The notes beneath the pieces are model-generated. The model ran no database searches. It was not told where the DNA came from and saw nothing but the letters and a program-made list of their open reading frames with translations. Shown in pieces: positions 35,549 through 44,385 of a DNA stretch of 64,000 nt. The position numbers and the translations under genes are program-made. Every line of letters begins with the position of its first letter. Position 1 is the first letter of the stretch. Source of the stretch: Bradyrhizobium sp. CB1650 (lineage in GTDB: Bacteria > Pseudomonadota > Alphaproteobacteria > Rhizobiales > Xanthobacteraceae); assembly GCF_029761915.1 (NCBI RefSeq), contig NZ_CP121695.1, positions 5,299,501 through 5,363,500 of the forward strand, in the 5' to 3' direction.

Positions 35549-36517
35549 TTAGAGAGATCTGCGGAGAAAATGGGCGATTTCACCGATGACGCCGCGACGG
35601 AAGGTCAGCACGCAGATCACGAAGATCGCGCCCTGGATCACCGTCACCCACTGGCCAAAGCTCGCCAGATATTGCTGCATGGCGATGATTACGAAGGCGC
35701 CGACCACCGGGCCGAAGATCGTTCCGAGGCCACCGACCAGCGTCATCAGCACGACTTCGCCGGACATCGACCAGTGCACGTCGGTGAGCGAGGCATTCTG
35801 CGCCACGAATACTTTCAGCGACCCGGCAAAGCCGGCCAGCGTGCCCGACAGGACGAAAGCCAGGAATTTATACTGATCGGTCCGATAGCCCAGCGAGATC
35901 GCACGCTGTTCGTTTTCGCGGATCGACTTCAGGACCTCGCCGAACGGCGAATTGATGATGCGATAGATCAGCAGGAAGCCGGCGAGAAAGCCGATCAGCA
36001 CGACGTAATAGAGTACGGTCGGCTTGGACAGATCGAAGACGCCGAACATGTGGCCCTGCGGAATGCCCTGAATACCGTCCTCACCATGGGTGAACGGCGC
36101 CTGGAGGTAGATGAAATACAGGAGCTGCGACAGCGCCAGCGTGATCATCGAGAAATAGATACCCTGGCGGCGGATCGAGACGTAGCCGGTCACGACCGAG
36201 AGGAGGAAGGCCGCGGCGACGCCGACAAGGATGCCGAGCTCCGGCGGGAGCCCCCACACCTTCAGCGCATGCGCGCTGCAATAGCCGGCGGTGCCCAGGA
36301 ACATCGCGTGGCCGAAGGACAAGAGACCGCCATAGCCGATCAGCAGGTTGAAGGCGCAGGCGAGCAACGCAAAGCAGAGCGCCTGCATCACGAAGAATGG
36401 ATAGATACCGCTGAACGGCACCGCGGCCAGCAGCAGCGCCATCACCACGAACACGATCATCTCGTCGCGCATCGCGCGCGGGGTCACCGGCAGCGTATCA
36501 TCTGTCAAGGCTGTCAT
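35549..36517 (-). CDS. livM: Branched-chain amino acid ABC transporter permease LivM
   Basis: This 322-residue inner-membrane permease has about nine to ten hydrophobic segments and the LivM-type motifs LIGYGGLLSFGHAMFLGTAGY and IRENEQRAISLGYRTDQYKFLAFVLSG. It pairs with LivH, encoded just upstream on the same strand with 1 bp between them. It is the last gene of a complete liv operon. The C-terminus LTFRRGVIGEIAHFLRRSL is typical. Confidence 0.94.
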   Translation of the reverse strand: MTALTDDTLPVTPRAMRDEMIVFVVMALLLAAVPFSGIYPFFVMQALCFALLACAFNLLIGYGGLLSFGHAMFLGTAGYCSAHALKVWGLPPELGILVGVAAAFLLSVVTGYVSIRRQGIYFSMITLALSQLLYFIYLQAPFTHGEDGIQGIPQGHMFGVFDLSKPTVLYYVVLIGFLAGFLLIYRIINSPFGEVLKSIRENEQRAISLGYRTDQYKFLAFVLSGTLAGFAGSLKVFVAQNASLTDVHWSMSGEVVLMTLVGGLGTIFGPVVGAFVIIAMQQYLASFGQWVTVIQGAIFVICVLTFRRGVIGEIAHFLRRSL

Positions 36518-36518
36518 A

Positions 36519-37382
36519 TCAGGCCGCCCTTCCCGTCAGTCCCGTCGGCTTCACCAGCAGCACCAGCACCATCAGCACGAAGACGACCGTGTTGGAGGCC
36601 TCGGGGTAAAAATACTTGGTCAGGCCCTCGATCACGCCGAGCGCGAAACCCGTGATGATCGATCCCATGATCGATCCCATGCCGCCGATCACGACCACCG
36701 CGAACACGACGATAATGAGGTCGGCGCCCATCAGCGGCCGCACCTGGTTGATCGGCGCAGATAAGACGCCGGCCAGTGCCGCAAGGCCCACGCCGAGGCC
36801 GTAAGTGAGCGTGATCATGCGCGGCACGTTGATGCCGAAGGCACGCACCAGCGTCGGATTCTCCGTTGCGGCACGCAGGTAAGCGCCAAGCCGCGTCTTC
36901 TCGATCAGGAACCAGGTGGCCAGGCACACGACCAGAGAGAAGATAACGACCCAGCCGCGATAGACGGGCAGAAACATGAAGCCGAGATTCATGCCGCCCT
37001 TGAGCTGGTCCGGAATCGCGTAAGGCAGGCCCGACGAACCGAAATAGTTCTGGAACACGCCCTGCACGATCAGTGCGATGCCGAAGGTCAGAAGCAATCC
37101 GTAGAGATGATCGAGGCCGGTCAGCCATTGCAGCATGGTCCGTTCCAGGATCATGCCGAAGATGCCGACGATGATCGGCGCGATGAGCAGCGCCCACCAA
37201 TAGTTGATACCGCCAAGGTCCAGCAGGAAATAGGCGACGAACGCACCCATCATGTAGAGCGCACCGTGAGCGAAATTGATGATGTTGAGCATGCCGAAGA
37301 TCACGGCAAGCCCGAGACTGAGCAGCGCGTAGAACGAGCCGTTGATCAGTCCCACCAGTAGCTGTGCATAGAGAGCCTGCAT
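36519..37382 (-). CDS. livH: Branched-chain amino acid ABC transporter permease LivH
   Basis: This 287-residue permease starts MQALYAQLLVGLINGSFYALLSLGLAVIFGMLN in pieces typical of LivH (LINGSFYALLSLGLAVIFG) and has NFAHGALYMMGAFVAYF and the VFAVVVIGGMGSIMGSIITG segment. Eight or so membrane segments are seen. It lies between the binding-protein and LivM genes; a strong stem-loop separates it from the binding-protein gene. Confidence 0.94.
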   Translation of the reverse strand: MQALYAQLLVGLINGSFYALLSLGLAVIFGMLNIINFAHGALYMMGAFVAYFLLDLGGINYWWALLIAPIIVGIFGMILERTMLQWLTGLDHLYGLLLTFGIALIVQGVFQNYFGSSGLPYAIPDQLKGGMNLGFMFLPVYRGWVVIFSLVVCLATWFLIEKTRLGAYLRAATENPTLVRAFGINVPRMITLTYGLGVGLAALAGVLSAPINQVRPLMGADLIIVVFAVVVIGGMGSIMGSIITGFALGVIEGLTKYFYPEASNTVVFVLMVLVLLVKPTGLTGRAA

Positions 37383-37421
37383 CGATCTCGCACCCGGTCC
37401 CTTCGGCGTTCCCTCAAAGTT

Positions 37422-37448
37422 GCCCGCAGGCCGATAGGGCCTGCGGGC
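37422..37448 (-). terminator. Intercistronic stem-loop after the liv binding-protein gene
   Basis: Perfect 11-bp arms GCCCGCAGGCC and GGCCTGCGGGC with loop GATAG sit 8 bp after the binding-protein stop on the minus strand. There is no strong U-tract. Such hairpins after binding-protein genes commonly stabilise the upstream message or partly attenuate the downstream permease genes. Confidence 0.6.
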
Positions 37449-37455
37449 CGTTACC

Positions 37456-38679
37456 TTACTTCTTCAGCAGCGAGCACTTGCTTTCCGACAGCGGCGTGAA
37501 GGCCTGGTCGCCCGGCACCGTGCCGACCAGCTTGTAGAAATCCCACGGCCCCTTGGACTCGGAAGGCTTCTTCACCTCGAACAGATAGGCATTGTGGATC
37601 GTACGGCCGTTGGGCTGGATCTCGCCCTTGCCGAACAGATCGTCTTCCGTCGGCATCGACTTCATCTTCTCGACGACCTTGGCACCATCATGCGGGTTGC
37701 CGCCGATTGCTTCCAGCGCCTTGAAATAATGACGCAGGCCCGCATAGACGCCGGCCTGCACCATGGTGGGCGGCGCATTGTTCTTCATCCGCTCGGCGAA
37801 ACGCTTCGAGAACGCACGGGTCTGGTCGTTCATGTCCCAGTAGAAGGTCTCGGTGAAGTTGAGCCCCTGTGCGGTCTCGAGACCGATCGCCTTGACGTCG
37901 GTGAGGAACAACAGCAGCGCCGCAAGCTTCTGGCCACCCTTGACGATGCCGAACTCCGCCGCCTGCTTGATCGAATTGGTGGTATCGCCGCCTGCGTTGG
38001 CAAGGCCGATGATCTTGGCCTTGGAGGCCTGCGCCTGGAGCAGGAACGAGGAGAAGTCCGGCGTGTTGAGCGGATGCTTGACGCCGCCGACCACCTTGCC
38101 GCCGTTGGCGGTGATGACCGACGTGGTGTCGCGCTCCAGCGCCGCACCGAAGGCGTAGTCCGCCGTCAGGAAGAACCAGGTGTCGCCGCCGGCCTTCACC
38201 AGAGCCTGGCCGGTGGTGTGGGCGAGCATGTAGGTGTCGTAGGTCCAGTGCACGGTGTTCGGCGAGCACTGCGCGTTGGTCAGGTCGGAGGTTGCCGCGC
38301 CGGAGTTGATGTAGACGCCGTTCTTCTCCTTCACGACGTTGTTGACGGCGAGCGCCACGCCGGAGTTCGGCACGTCGACGATGACGTCGACCTTGTCGAC
38401 GTCGAACCACTGCCGCGCGATCGCGGTGCCGATGTCGGGCTTGTTCTGATGATCACCCGAGACGATGTCGATCTTCCAGCCCTTCGCCGCGAGGCCGGAA
38501 TCCTCGACCGCCATTTGCGCCGCGAGCGTGGAGCCGGGGCCACCGAGATCGGCATAGAGCCCGGACTGATCGGACAGCGCGCCGATTTTGACCGTCTTGT
38601 CCTGAGCGGACGCAATGCCCGCAGCAGCGAGAGTTAGCGCAGTGCCGAGCAAAAATGACGCAAGCGATCTGGTCTTCAT
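37456..38679 (-). CDS. livJ: Branched-chain amino acid-type ABC substrate-binding protein
   Basis: This 407-residue exported protein has a signal peptide (MKTRSLASFLLGTALTLAAA, cut at ASA-QDKTV) and a LivJ-type fold: KIGALSDQSGLYADLGGPGS, SGDHQNKPDIGTAIARQWFD, YMLAHTTGQALVKAGGDTWF. ATG at 38679 has GGAAAG just upstream; a GTG/ATG extension by 9 codons at 38706 lacks a signal-like start. It is the ligand receptor for the permeases and ATPases encoded around it. The orphan protein at 22295 is a close paralogue. Confidence 0.93.
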   Translation of the reverse strand: MKTRSLASFLLGTALTLAAAGIASAQDKTVKIGALSDQSGLYADLGGPGSTLAAQMAVEDSGLAAKGWKIDIVSGDHQNKPDIGTAIARQWFDVDKVDVIVDVPNSGVALAVNNVVKEKNGVYINSGAATSDLTNAQCSPNTVHWTYDTYMLAHTTGQALVKAGGDTWFFLTADYAFGAALERDTTSVITANGGKVVGGVKHPLNTPDFSSFLLQAQASKAKIIGLANAGGDTTNSIKQAAEFGIVKGGQKLAALLLFLTDVKAIGLETAQGLNFTETFYWDMNDQTRAFSKRFAERMKNNAPPTMVQAGVYAGLRHYFKALEAIGGNPHDGAKVVEKMKSMPTEDDLFGKGEIQPNGRTIHNAYLFEVKKPSESKGPWDFYKLVGTVPGDQAFTPLSESKCSLLKK

Positions 38680-38714
38680 GCAACTTTCCTTTTTTAATTT
38701 TCTCATTGGCAGTT

Positions 38715-39461
38715 CTAGACGCCGAGATAGGTGTGGAGCTTGTCCATGTTGGCGGCGAGGTCCGCGTTGGAAAATCCGTCGATGATCTTGCCGTGTTCAA
38801 CGACGTAGTAGCGATCCGCAACGGTGGATGCGAACCGGAAGTTCTGCTCGACCAGGAGGATCGTAAAGCCCTCCTTCTTGAGCCGCGCGATGGTGTGACC
38901 GATCTGCTGGATGATGACCGGAGCCAATCCTTCAGTCGGCTCGTCCAGCATCAGGAAGCTTGCGCCGGTGCGCAGGATGCGCGCGATCGCGAGCATCTGC
39001 TGCTCGCCGCCGGACAGCTTGGTGCCCTGACTGGTGAGACGCTCCTTCAGGTTCGGAAACAGGTCGAAGATCTGATCGAGCGGCAGTCCCCCCGCCCGCA
39101 CCACCGGCGGCAGCAACAGGTTCTCGCGCACGTCGAGGCTGGAGAAGATGCCGCGTTCCTCCGGACAGAAGGCGATGCCCATGCGGGCGATCTTGTCCGA
39201 GGTCGCGCGGATGATCTCCTGATTGTTGAACCTCACCGAGCCGGCGCGCTTGCCGATGATTCCCATGATCGACTTCAGCGTTGTCGTCTTGCCGGCGCCG
39301 TTACGCCCGAGCAGGGTGACGACCTCGCCCGCATTCACGTCGAAGTTGATCCCGTGCAGGATGTGAGACTCGCCGTACCAGCCTTCCAGGTTGCGAACCT
39401 GGAGGATGTTGCCGCCGGTCGCGGCCCTTGCCGGAGCTTCCGCGATCGCAGTCTCAGGCAT
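38715..39461 (-). CDS. livF: Branched-chain amino acid ABC transporter ATP-binding protein LivF
   Basis: This 248-residue ATPase has Walker A LGRNGAGKTTTLKSIMG, signature KLSGGEQQMLAIARIL, Walker B FLMLDEPTEGLAPVI and the switch His region TILLVEQN. The EGLAP form of the D-loop is typical of LivF. Its start overlaps the end of livG by 8 bp. About 15 residues precede the usual start (MPETAIAEAPARAAT). Confidence 0.94.
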   Translation of the reverse strand: MPETAIAEAPARAATGGNILQVRNLEGWYGESHILHGINFDVNAGEVVTLLGRNGAGKTTTLKSIMGIIGKRAGSVRFNNQEIIRATSDKIARMGIAFCPEERGIFSSLDVRENLLLPPVVRAGGLPLDQIFDLFPNLKERLTSQGTKLSGGEQQMLAIARILRTGASFLMLDEPTEGLAPVIIQQIGHTIARLKKEGFTILLVEQNFRFASTVADRYYVVEHGKIIDGFSNADLAANMDKLHTYLGV

Positions 39462-40209
39462 GACCGGCTCCCAGATAGGCTTCCTTGACCCGCTCGTCCT
39501 TGGACAGATCGGCGTAATTGCCCTGCGCGAGCACCTGCCCGCGCGTCAGCACGGTGATGATGTCGGAGAGATTGGCCACGACGCTCAAATTATGCTCGAC
39601 CATCAGGATGGTGTACTTCGCCGAAATGCGCTTGATCAGCGCCGCGATCTTGTCGATGTCCTCGTGACCCATGCCGGCCATTGGCTCGTCCAGCAGCATC
39701 ATCTCCGGGTCGAGCGCCAGCGTGGTCGCGATCTCCAATGCGCGCTTGCGCCCATAGGGCATCTCGACCGCGGGCGTGTTGGCAAACTCGCTGAGGCCGA
39801 CATCGTTCAACAGCTCCAGTGCGCGATTGTTGAAGCGGTTGAGCACCGACTTCGAACGCCAGAAATCGAAGGAGCTGCCGTGCTGGCGCTGAAGCGCGAC
39901 ACGGACGTTTTCAAGCGCGGTGAGATGCGGAAATACCGCCGAAATCTGGAACGAACGCACCAGCCCCATGCGGGCCACGTCGGCCGGCGCCATCGCGGTG
40001 ATGTCCTGTCCCTTGTACAGGATTTTCCCGGCGGACGGCTTCAGGAACTTGGTCAACAGATTGAAGCATGTGGTCTTGCCGGCCCCGTTCGGACCGATCA
40101 ACGCGTGAATGCTCCCACGGCGGACCTTGAGCGCAACGTCGCGGACGGCAAAGAAGCCCGCGAACTCCTTGGTCAAGCCTTCCGTCTCGAGAATGAACTC
40201 ATCGGCCAA
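39454..40209 (-). CDS. livG: Branched-chain amino acid ABC transporter ATP-binding protein LivG
   Basis: This 251-residue ATPase has Walker A IGPNGAGKTTCFNLLTKFL, the LivG-type VRSFQISAVFPHLTALENVRVALQ region and Walker B MMLLDEPMAGMGHEDI, then TILMVEHNLSVV. The signature is degenerate (MPYGRKRALEIATTLA in place of LSGGQ), as is usual for LivG. It is the first gene of the livGFJHM operon; the 309-bp gap upstream should hold the promoter. Confidence 0.94.
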   Translation of the reverse strand: MADEFILETEGLTKEFAGFFAVRDVALKVRRGSIHALIGPNGAGKTTCFNLLTKFLKPSAGKILYKGQDITAMAPADVARMGLVRSFQISAVFPHLTALENVRVALQRQHGSSFDFWRSKSVLNRFNNRALELLNDVGLSEFANTPAVEMPYGRKRALEIATTLALDPEMMLLDEPMAGMGHEDIDKIAALIKRISAKYTILMVEHNLSVVANLSDIITVLTRGQVLAQGNYADLSKDERVKEAYLGAGHA

Positions 40210-40518
40210 ACAGATTTCCCCCTGACGCGCAGGTCGCGCGTGGCTGTCCTTGTTACTTCGGCTTTCCGGAGGCCTTGGAGCCCGCTCCGGAACGCCGCCT
40301 CCGGGCGCGGAATATGCCGGAGGTGACGGGGGTTAGGCAAGGCGGAAAGCTGAGCAGATCAAGGCTCCGGCCGGGATACACATGCTCCCTTAGTCGGAGA
40401 TATTTGATGGCGCGCCTGCCCGGCTTTCCGGTCGCAAAGCACCGGTCATCAAGCTGTCGTTAACGGTCTTTCGTCCCGCGCGCCAGCCTTCACAGAAAAT
40501 TTTCCCGCGACAACGATC
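40210..40518. other. Intergenic region upstream of livG and of the PAS_5-like gene
   Basis: This divergent gap of about 310 bp has no gene. It contains a GC-rich hairpin-prone stretch (CCGGAGGCCTTGGAGCCCGC area near 40265-40300) but no recognisable operator or riboswitch. Promoters for both flanking genes must lie here. Confidence 0.5.
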
Positions 40519-41199
40519 ATGCGCGAGTTTCTGTTCGCCGGGAATATCGTGTTGGATTTCGCAAGCGCCGCTCCCTCCGTCGTCAAGTCGATCAAGCAGC
40601 GTGATCTCCTGAATACGTGGCTGCGACTATATGCGCGCCAGCAGATTGCGCCGGCGATCTGGGAGTACCAGCCCGCTCGACTCGAGGAAGAGCTGTCCGA
40701 CCTCATCTACTACACGGTCGACACCTCGACGCCGACGCCGCGTCTGACGATCAAGAGTGAAGGCACGCGTATCTCGCGCGCTTATGGAAATACCGGCAAA
40801 GGCGTTCTCCTGGACGACTATGTCGGGTCGCGGCTCGCGCCCTTCGTGATGCCGATCTACCACGAATGCGTGGCGCGCGGACTTCCGGTCTACAGTGTTG
40901 CCGATGTCGACGACATCTATGGGCGCGTCGTCGCCTATGAACGGCTGCTGCTGCCCTTCCTCACCGACGACAAGGTCAGCCACATCATCGCGTCGCTGAA
41001 GACCTTTTGCGAGGACGGCGGATTCGAGATCAAGGACCTGATGCGCGGAAATGACGCGCTGCCTCGTCCGAAGCTGCGCGCCGTGATCGATCGCGACCTC
41101 TTCCACCGCGCACCCGGCCGTATCGCCGCCGCCGATGTCGTCGAATTCGCCGACCAGTCCGGCCCCGGCATCGCCACCGAGATCATCGAGATGAACTAA
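40519..41199 (+). CDS. PAS_5-like conserved alphaproteobacterial protein
   Basis: This 226-residue protein has no catalytic motif. Its order of segments (LLNTWLRLYARQQIAPAI, LIYYTVDTSTPTPRLTIKSE, GTRISRAYGNTGKGVLLDDY, PIYHECVARGLPVYSV, GRVVAYERLLLPF) matches the PAS_5 type of single PAS fold seen only in alphaproteobacteria, where a conserved GTRI and YERLLLP are typical. No output domain follows, so it may be a free-standing sensor. It converges with the ArsC/Spx gene; their stops overlap by 3 bp. Confidence 0.65.
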   Translation: MREFLFAGNIVLDFASAAPSVVKSIKQRDLLNTWLRLYARQQIAPAIWEYQPARLEEELSDLIYYTVDTSTPTPRLTIKSEGTRISRAYGNTGKGVLLDDYVGSRLAPFVMPIYHECVARGLPVYSVADVDDIYGRVVAYERLLLPFLTDDKVSHIIASLKTFCEDGGFEIKDLMRGNDALPRPKLRAVIDRDLFHRAPGRIAAADVVEFADQSGPGIATEIIEMN

Positions 41200-41579
41200 C
41201 CCTTGCGCGCTTTCGCGCCGACTTCCCTGACGTAGATATCCGGCTTGAAGCCGACCAGGAGCTTGCTGCCGATTTCGAGCACCGGCCGCTTGATCATCGA
41301 TGGTTGCGCTAGCATCAATGCCAGCGCTTTCTTCTCGTTCAGGCCTTCCTTGTCGGCAACGGGCAGCTTCTTGAACGTCGTGCCGGCACGGTTGAGCAGT
41401 GCTTCCCAACCCACCTCGTCGCTCCATTGCTTGAGCTTGTCCTTCGCGACGCCCGCAGCCTTGTAGTCGTGGAACTCATAGGCAACGCCATGCGTATCGA
41501 GCCAGGCGCGCGCCTTCTTCATGGTGTCGCAGTTCTTGATGCCGTAGATGATGTTGGGCAAGACCCGTTCCTCGCGCAT
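41196..41579 (-). CDS. ArsC/Spx/YffB-family thioredoxin-fold protein
   Basis: This 127-residue protein starts with IIYGIKNCDTMKKARAWLD, the single-Cys YffB/Spx form of the arsenate reductase family, and has the RPVLEIGSKLLVGFKPD segment with the conserved Arg-Pro. It is probably YffB-like; arsenate reduction cannot be assumed without ars genes nearby. ATG at 41579 (MREERVLPN) is taken; an upstream ATG gives 16 extra residues. It converges with the PAS_5-like gene. Confidence 0.87.
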   Translation of the reverse strand: MREERVLPNIIYGIKNCDTMKKARAWLDTHGVAYEFHDYKAAGVAKDKLKQWSDEVGWEALLNRAGTTFKKLPVADKEGLNEKKALALMLAQPSMIKRPVLEIGSKLLVGFKPDIYVREVGAKARKG

Positions 41580-41674
41580 GCGTGGTGTGATGCTCTGGTC
41601 GCGGCGTTGTACGAAACTCCGGTTCACGCCACAATATTCCGAACGAAGCTGTGAATTCTCTGGACGGACCCACT

Positions 41675-42046
41675 ATGCACGTCACCCACGACCCTGCTGC
41701 GGCCGCATCGCCGACCATCGACTTCAACACCTTCCTCGCGGTCGACATCCGCGTCGGGACCATCGTCGATGCCAAGCCGTTCCCGGAGGCGCGCAAGCCG
41801 GCCTGGCGGCTGTGGATCGACTTCGGCCCTGCAATCGGCGTGCGCAAGAGCTCGGCGCAGATCACCGAGCACCATCCACTCGAATCGCTGGTGGGACAAC
41901 AGGTCGCGGCCGTCGTCAATTTCCCACCGCGCCAGATCGGACCGGTCGTGTCCGAAGTATTGACGCTCGGCTTCCCGGATGCCGAGGGTAAGGTCGTGCT
42001 GGTGCAGCCGAGCAAGCCGGTGCCCAACGGCGGACGACTGTTCTAG
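41675..42046 (+). CDS. csaA: CsaA-type tRNA-binding domain protein
   Basis: This 123-residue OB-fold protein has the EMAP/tRNA-binding layout DFNTFLAVDIRVGTIVDAKP, the KPAWRLWIDFG strand, GVRKSSAQIT and the C-terminal VLVQPSKPVPNGGRLF typical of CsaA. CsaA proteins bind tRNA and have chaperone-like activity in Bacillus secretion. ATG at 41675 has GGACGG upstream; a GTG at 41651 would add eight residues. It is a stand-alone gene. Confidence 0.9.
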   Translation: MHVTHDPAAAASPTIDFNTFLAVDIRVGTIVDAKPFPEARKPAWRLWIDFGPAIGVRKSSAQITEHHPLESLVGQQVAAVVNFPPRQIGPVVSEVLTLGFPDAEGKVVLVQPSKPVPNGGRLF

Positions 42047-42156
42047 AGCTGCGGCTCCGGGCAACGGAGCGCCGTTCGGCCCGACGACCCGTCAATTCCC
42101 CCCGCTTGAACGGTGCCGACGATCGGGACGACTTGACGAACCTCATTTTTGTCTCT

Positions 42157-42244
42157 AAAAATGACTGATCGATCGTTTTTTATTTTTTCGAATGTATTGT
42201 GTATATAGGCTTGGCTGAGATTAAGCCGATCGATTGGTCATTTA
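42157..42244. promoter_or_regulatory. Two inverted operator copies flanking the tetR promoter
   Basis: AAAATGACTGATCGATCG at 42158-42175 recurs as its reverse complement, CGATCGATTGGTCATTTA, at 42227-42244 with 15 of 18 positions matching. A TATATA box at 42202-42207 lies between. The region is unusually AT-rich for this genome. Two sites around one promoter suggest autorepression by the TetR product at 42260, possibly with looping or cooperative binding. Confidence 0.6.
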
Positions 42245-42259
42245 TCCCTGGAACGACCC

Positions 42260-42892
42260 GTGCCGAAGATCAGCGAGAAGAAACGCGAAGGCCGCCGTCA
42301 GCAGATTCTCGACGCTGCGCTCGCCTGTTTCTCCGAGGATGGCTTTCACCAGACCGGCATGGCCGACATCGTCAAGCGGTCGGGGCTGAGCCATGGCGCG
42401 GTCTATCTCTATTTCCAGAGCAAGGACGATCTGATCGAGGCGCTGGCGGACGATCGCCATCGCCGCGAGGCCGTGCTCAATTCGGTGGCGCAAGGTTCAG
42501 GCGATCCGCTCGAGGCGCTTCACGCGCTGGTCCGCGTTTATGCACAGTGGCTCACCGACCCCGCAGGCGAAGCGCGGCGGCGCGTCGGAATCCATGGCTG
42601 GGCGGAGGCGCTACGCAACCGCCGCGTCCGCACCAGCGTCGTCGAAGGCATCGACATGCCGCGCGCTTTGATCGTGGCGTTGATCGAACGCGCCCAGTTC
42701 GACGGCCTCATCAAGCGCGACATCAGCGCGGAGACAACCTCGCGCGTACTGATCGCGATCTTCCAGGGCATTGTGCTCCAGAAGTGCTGGGGCGAGGAGA
42801 TCGACGTCGAAGCCTGCATGGCGGCTGTCGCTGGCGTAATCGAAGGATTTCGCACCACCAAGCCCGACGTCAGGCGCCGGACAAGGACATGA
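42260..42892 (+). CDS. TetR/AcrR-family transcriptional regulator
   Basis: This 210-residue regulator has the TetR HTH domain: RRQQILDAALACFSEDGFHQTGMADIVKRSG in pieces (ILDAALACFSEDGFHQTGM, then DIVKRSGLSHGAVYLYFQSK, K/YLYF typical) in residues ~12-60, followed by a helical ligand domain. The start is GTG at 42260. It is 3 bp upstream of a TauE/SafE permease gene with which it is surely co-transcribed, so it likely controls export of the permease's substrate. Putative operators lie in its upstream region. Confidence 0.92.
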   Translation: MPKISEKKREGRRQQILDAALACFSEDGFHQTGMADIVKRSGLSHGAVYLYFQSKDDLIEALADDRHRREAVLNSVAQGSGDPLEALHALVRVYAQWLTDPAGEARRRVGIHGWAEALRNRRVRTSVVEGIDMPRALIVALIERAQFDGLIKRDISAETTSRVLIAIFQGIVLQKCWGEEIDVEACMAAVAGVIEGFRTTKPDVRRRTRT

Positions 42893-42895
42893 GCT

Positions 42896-43678
42896 ATGGC
42901 CTGGATCCATGAACTGCTCGCCGGTATCGGTGTCGGTCTTACCGGAGGACTGACATCGGGCTTCATGGGCGTGAGCCCGGGCGGCGGGCTCGTGGTCTTC
43001 TCCGTGCTGCTGCTCGGCGCCGAGCAACATGTGGCGCAAGGCACTTCGCTGATCGCGCAGGTACCGCCGACGGGCCTTGCCGGCGTCCGCCGCTACTGGC
43101 AAAGCGGCAATCGCAGCCCGCTGCGATGGATCGTCTGGATCGGACTCGGATTTCTCGTCGGCGGCGTCAGCGGCGGCGATGCGGCGGTCGCTGTCTCCGA
43201 CTCCTTCCTGCAATGGGCCTATGTCGCCTACCTCGTTGCGTTGATCGCGGCACTGGTCCTGCGCCGTGACCGCAAGGACGGGATTGACGAGATCGGCAAG
43301 CCACGCGAGCTGCCCTGGCTGCCCCTGCTCCTGGTCGGCACGCTTGCCGGGTTCTCCTCGGGCTTCATGGGCATTGGCGGCGGCCTTGCAATCACGGTCG
43401 GCCTCGCGGCGGGCCTGCGCATTCCGCAGCATCAGGCCCAGCTCGTCAGCCTCATCTTCTCGGTGATCCCGACCACGATTCCGCCGGCCTCAATTTACTG
43501 GAGCAAGGGCCTCGTGGTCGGCTGGCCTGCCATCATCGGTATCCTTGCCGGCCTCTGGATCGGCACCGATCTCGGCGCGCGAATGGCCAATGGCGTCAGC
43601 AAATCGGCGTTGCGGCGGATGATGATCGGCTTCGTCTCGCTGATGGCTCTCTACATGACCTACAAGGCGCTGACCTGA
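42896..43678 (+). CDS. TauE/SafE-family membrane permease (2)
   Basis: This 260-residue membrane protein has eight hydrophobic segments in two repeats, each with the family motif: GLTSGFMGVSPGGGLVVFSVL near the N-terminus (GFMGVSPGGG) and GFSSGFMGIGGGLAITVGLA in the second half. The duplicated GFMGxxxGGG signatures are diagnostic. It lies 3 bp after the TetR gene and ends 2 bp before the convergent GST gene. The substrate is unknown. Confidence 0.88.
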   Translation: MAWIHELLAGIGVGLTGGLTSGFMGVSPGGGLVVFSVLLLGAEQHVAQGTSLIAQVPPTGLAGVRRYWQSGNRSPLRWIVWIGLGFLVGGVSGGDAAVAVSDSFLQWAYVAYLVALIAALVLRRDRKDGIDEIGKPRELPWLPLLLVGTLAGFSSGFMGIGGGLAITVGLAAGLRIPQHQAQLVSLIFSVIPTTIPPASIYWSKGLVVGWPAIIGILAGLWIGTDLGARMANGVSKSALRRMMIGFVSLMALYMTYKALT

Positions 43679-43680
43679 TC

Positions 43681-44385
43681 TCACGGCCGCTTGGGAATGT
43701 TGAGCCCGCGCTGCACGGCCGGACGCGCCAGCCCGCGCTCGAGCCAGGCGGCAACCGACTTGAACTGGCTGAACTCGACGAGGTCGCCGGCGCCGTAGAA
43801 GCCGTTGAGATTGCGCACCCAGCCGAGCATGGAGATGTCGGCGATGGTGTAGTCGTCGTCCATGAACCATTGCCGGCCGGCGAGATGGGATTCCATCACG
43901 CCGAGCAGACGCCTGGACTCGCTGACGTAGCGCTCGAGCGGCCGCTTGTCCTCAAAATCCTTGCCGGCGAATTTGTGGAAGAAGCCGACCTGGCCGAACA
44001 TCGGCCCGATGCCGCCCATCTGGAAGTGCACCCACTGGATGGTCTGGTAGCGCCGCGCGGCGTCCTGCGGCAGAAGTTTGCCGGTCTTCTCCGCGAGGTA
44101 TTGCAGGATCGCACCGGACTCGAACAGCGGCAGCGGCCTGCCGCCGGGACCGTTGGGGTCGAGGATCGCCGGGATCTTGCCGTTCGGATTGAGCGAGATG
44201 AATTCCGCGGTCTTCTGATCGTCCTTGCCGAAGTCGACGAGATGGACCTCATAAGGCAGTCCGATCTCCTCCAGCATGATCGAGACCTTCACACCATTGG
44301 GCGTTGGCAGGGAATAAAGCTGAAGCAGCTCAGGATGCTTGGCCGGCCAGCGCTTGGTGATCGGAAAGGCGGATAGATCGGACAT
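43681..44385 (-). CDS. Glutathione S-transferase family protein (YfcG/Nu-like)
   Basis: This 234-residue protein has the thioredoxin-like domain LYSLPTPNGVKVSIMLEEIGLPYE at residues ~22-46 (the TPNG motif replaces a catalytic Tyr/Cys, typical of Nu-class disulfide-bond reductases such as YfcG), NPNGKIPAILDPN with the cis-Pro, ESGAILQYLAEK for glutathione binding, and a helical C-terminal domain ending TIADISMLGW. It is a single gene with convergent upstream neighbour. Confidence 0.92.
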   Translation of the reverse strand: MSDLSAFPITKRWPAKHPELLQLYSLPTPNGVKVSIMLEEIGLPYEVHLVDFGKDDQKTAEFISLNPNGKIPAILDPNGPGGRPLPLFESGAILQYLAEKTGKLLPQDAARRYQTIQWVHFQMGGIGPMFGQVGFFHKFAGKDFEDKRPLERYVSESRRLLGVMESHLAGRQWFMDDDYTIADISMLGWVRNLNGFYGAGDLVEFSQFKSVAAWLERGLARPAVQRGLNIPKRP

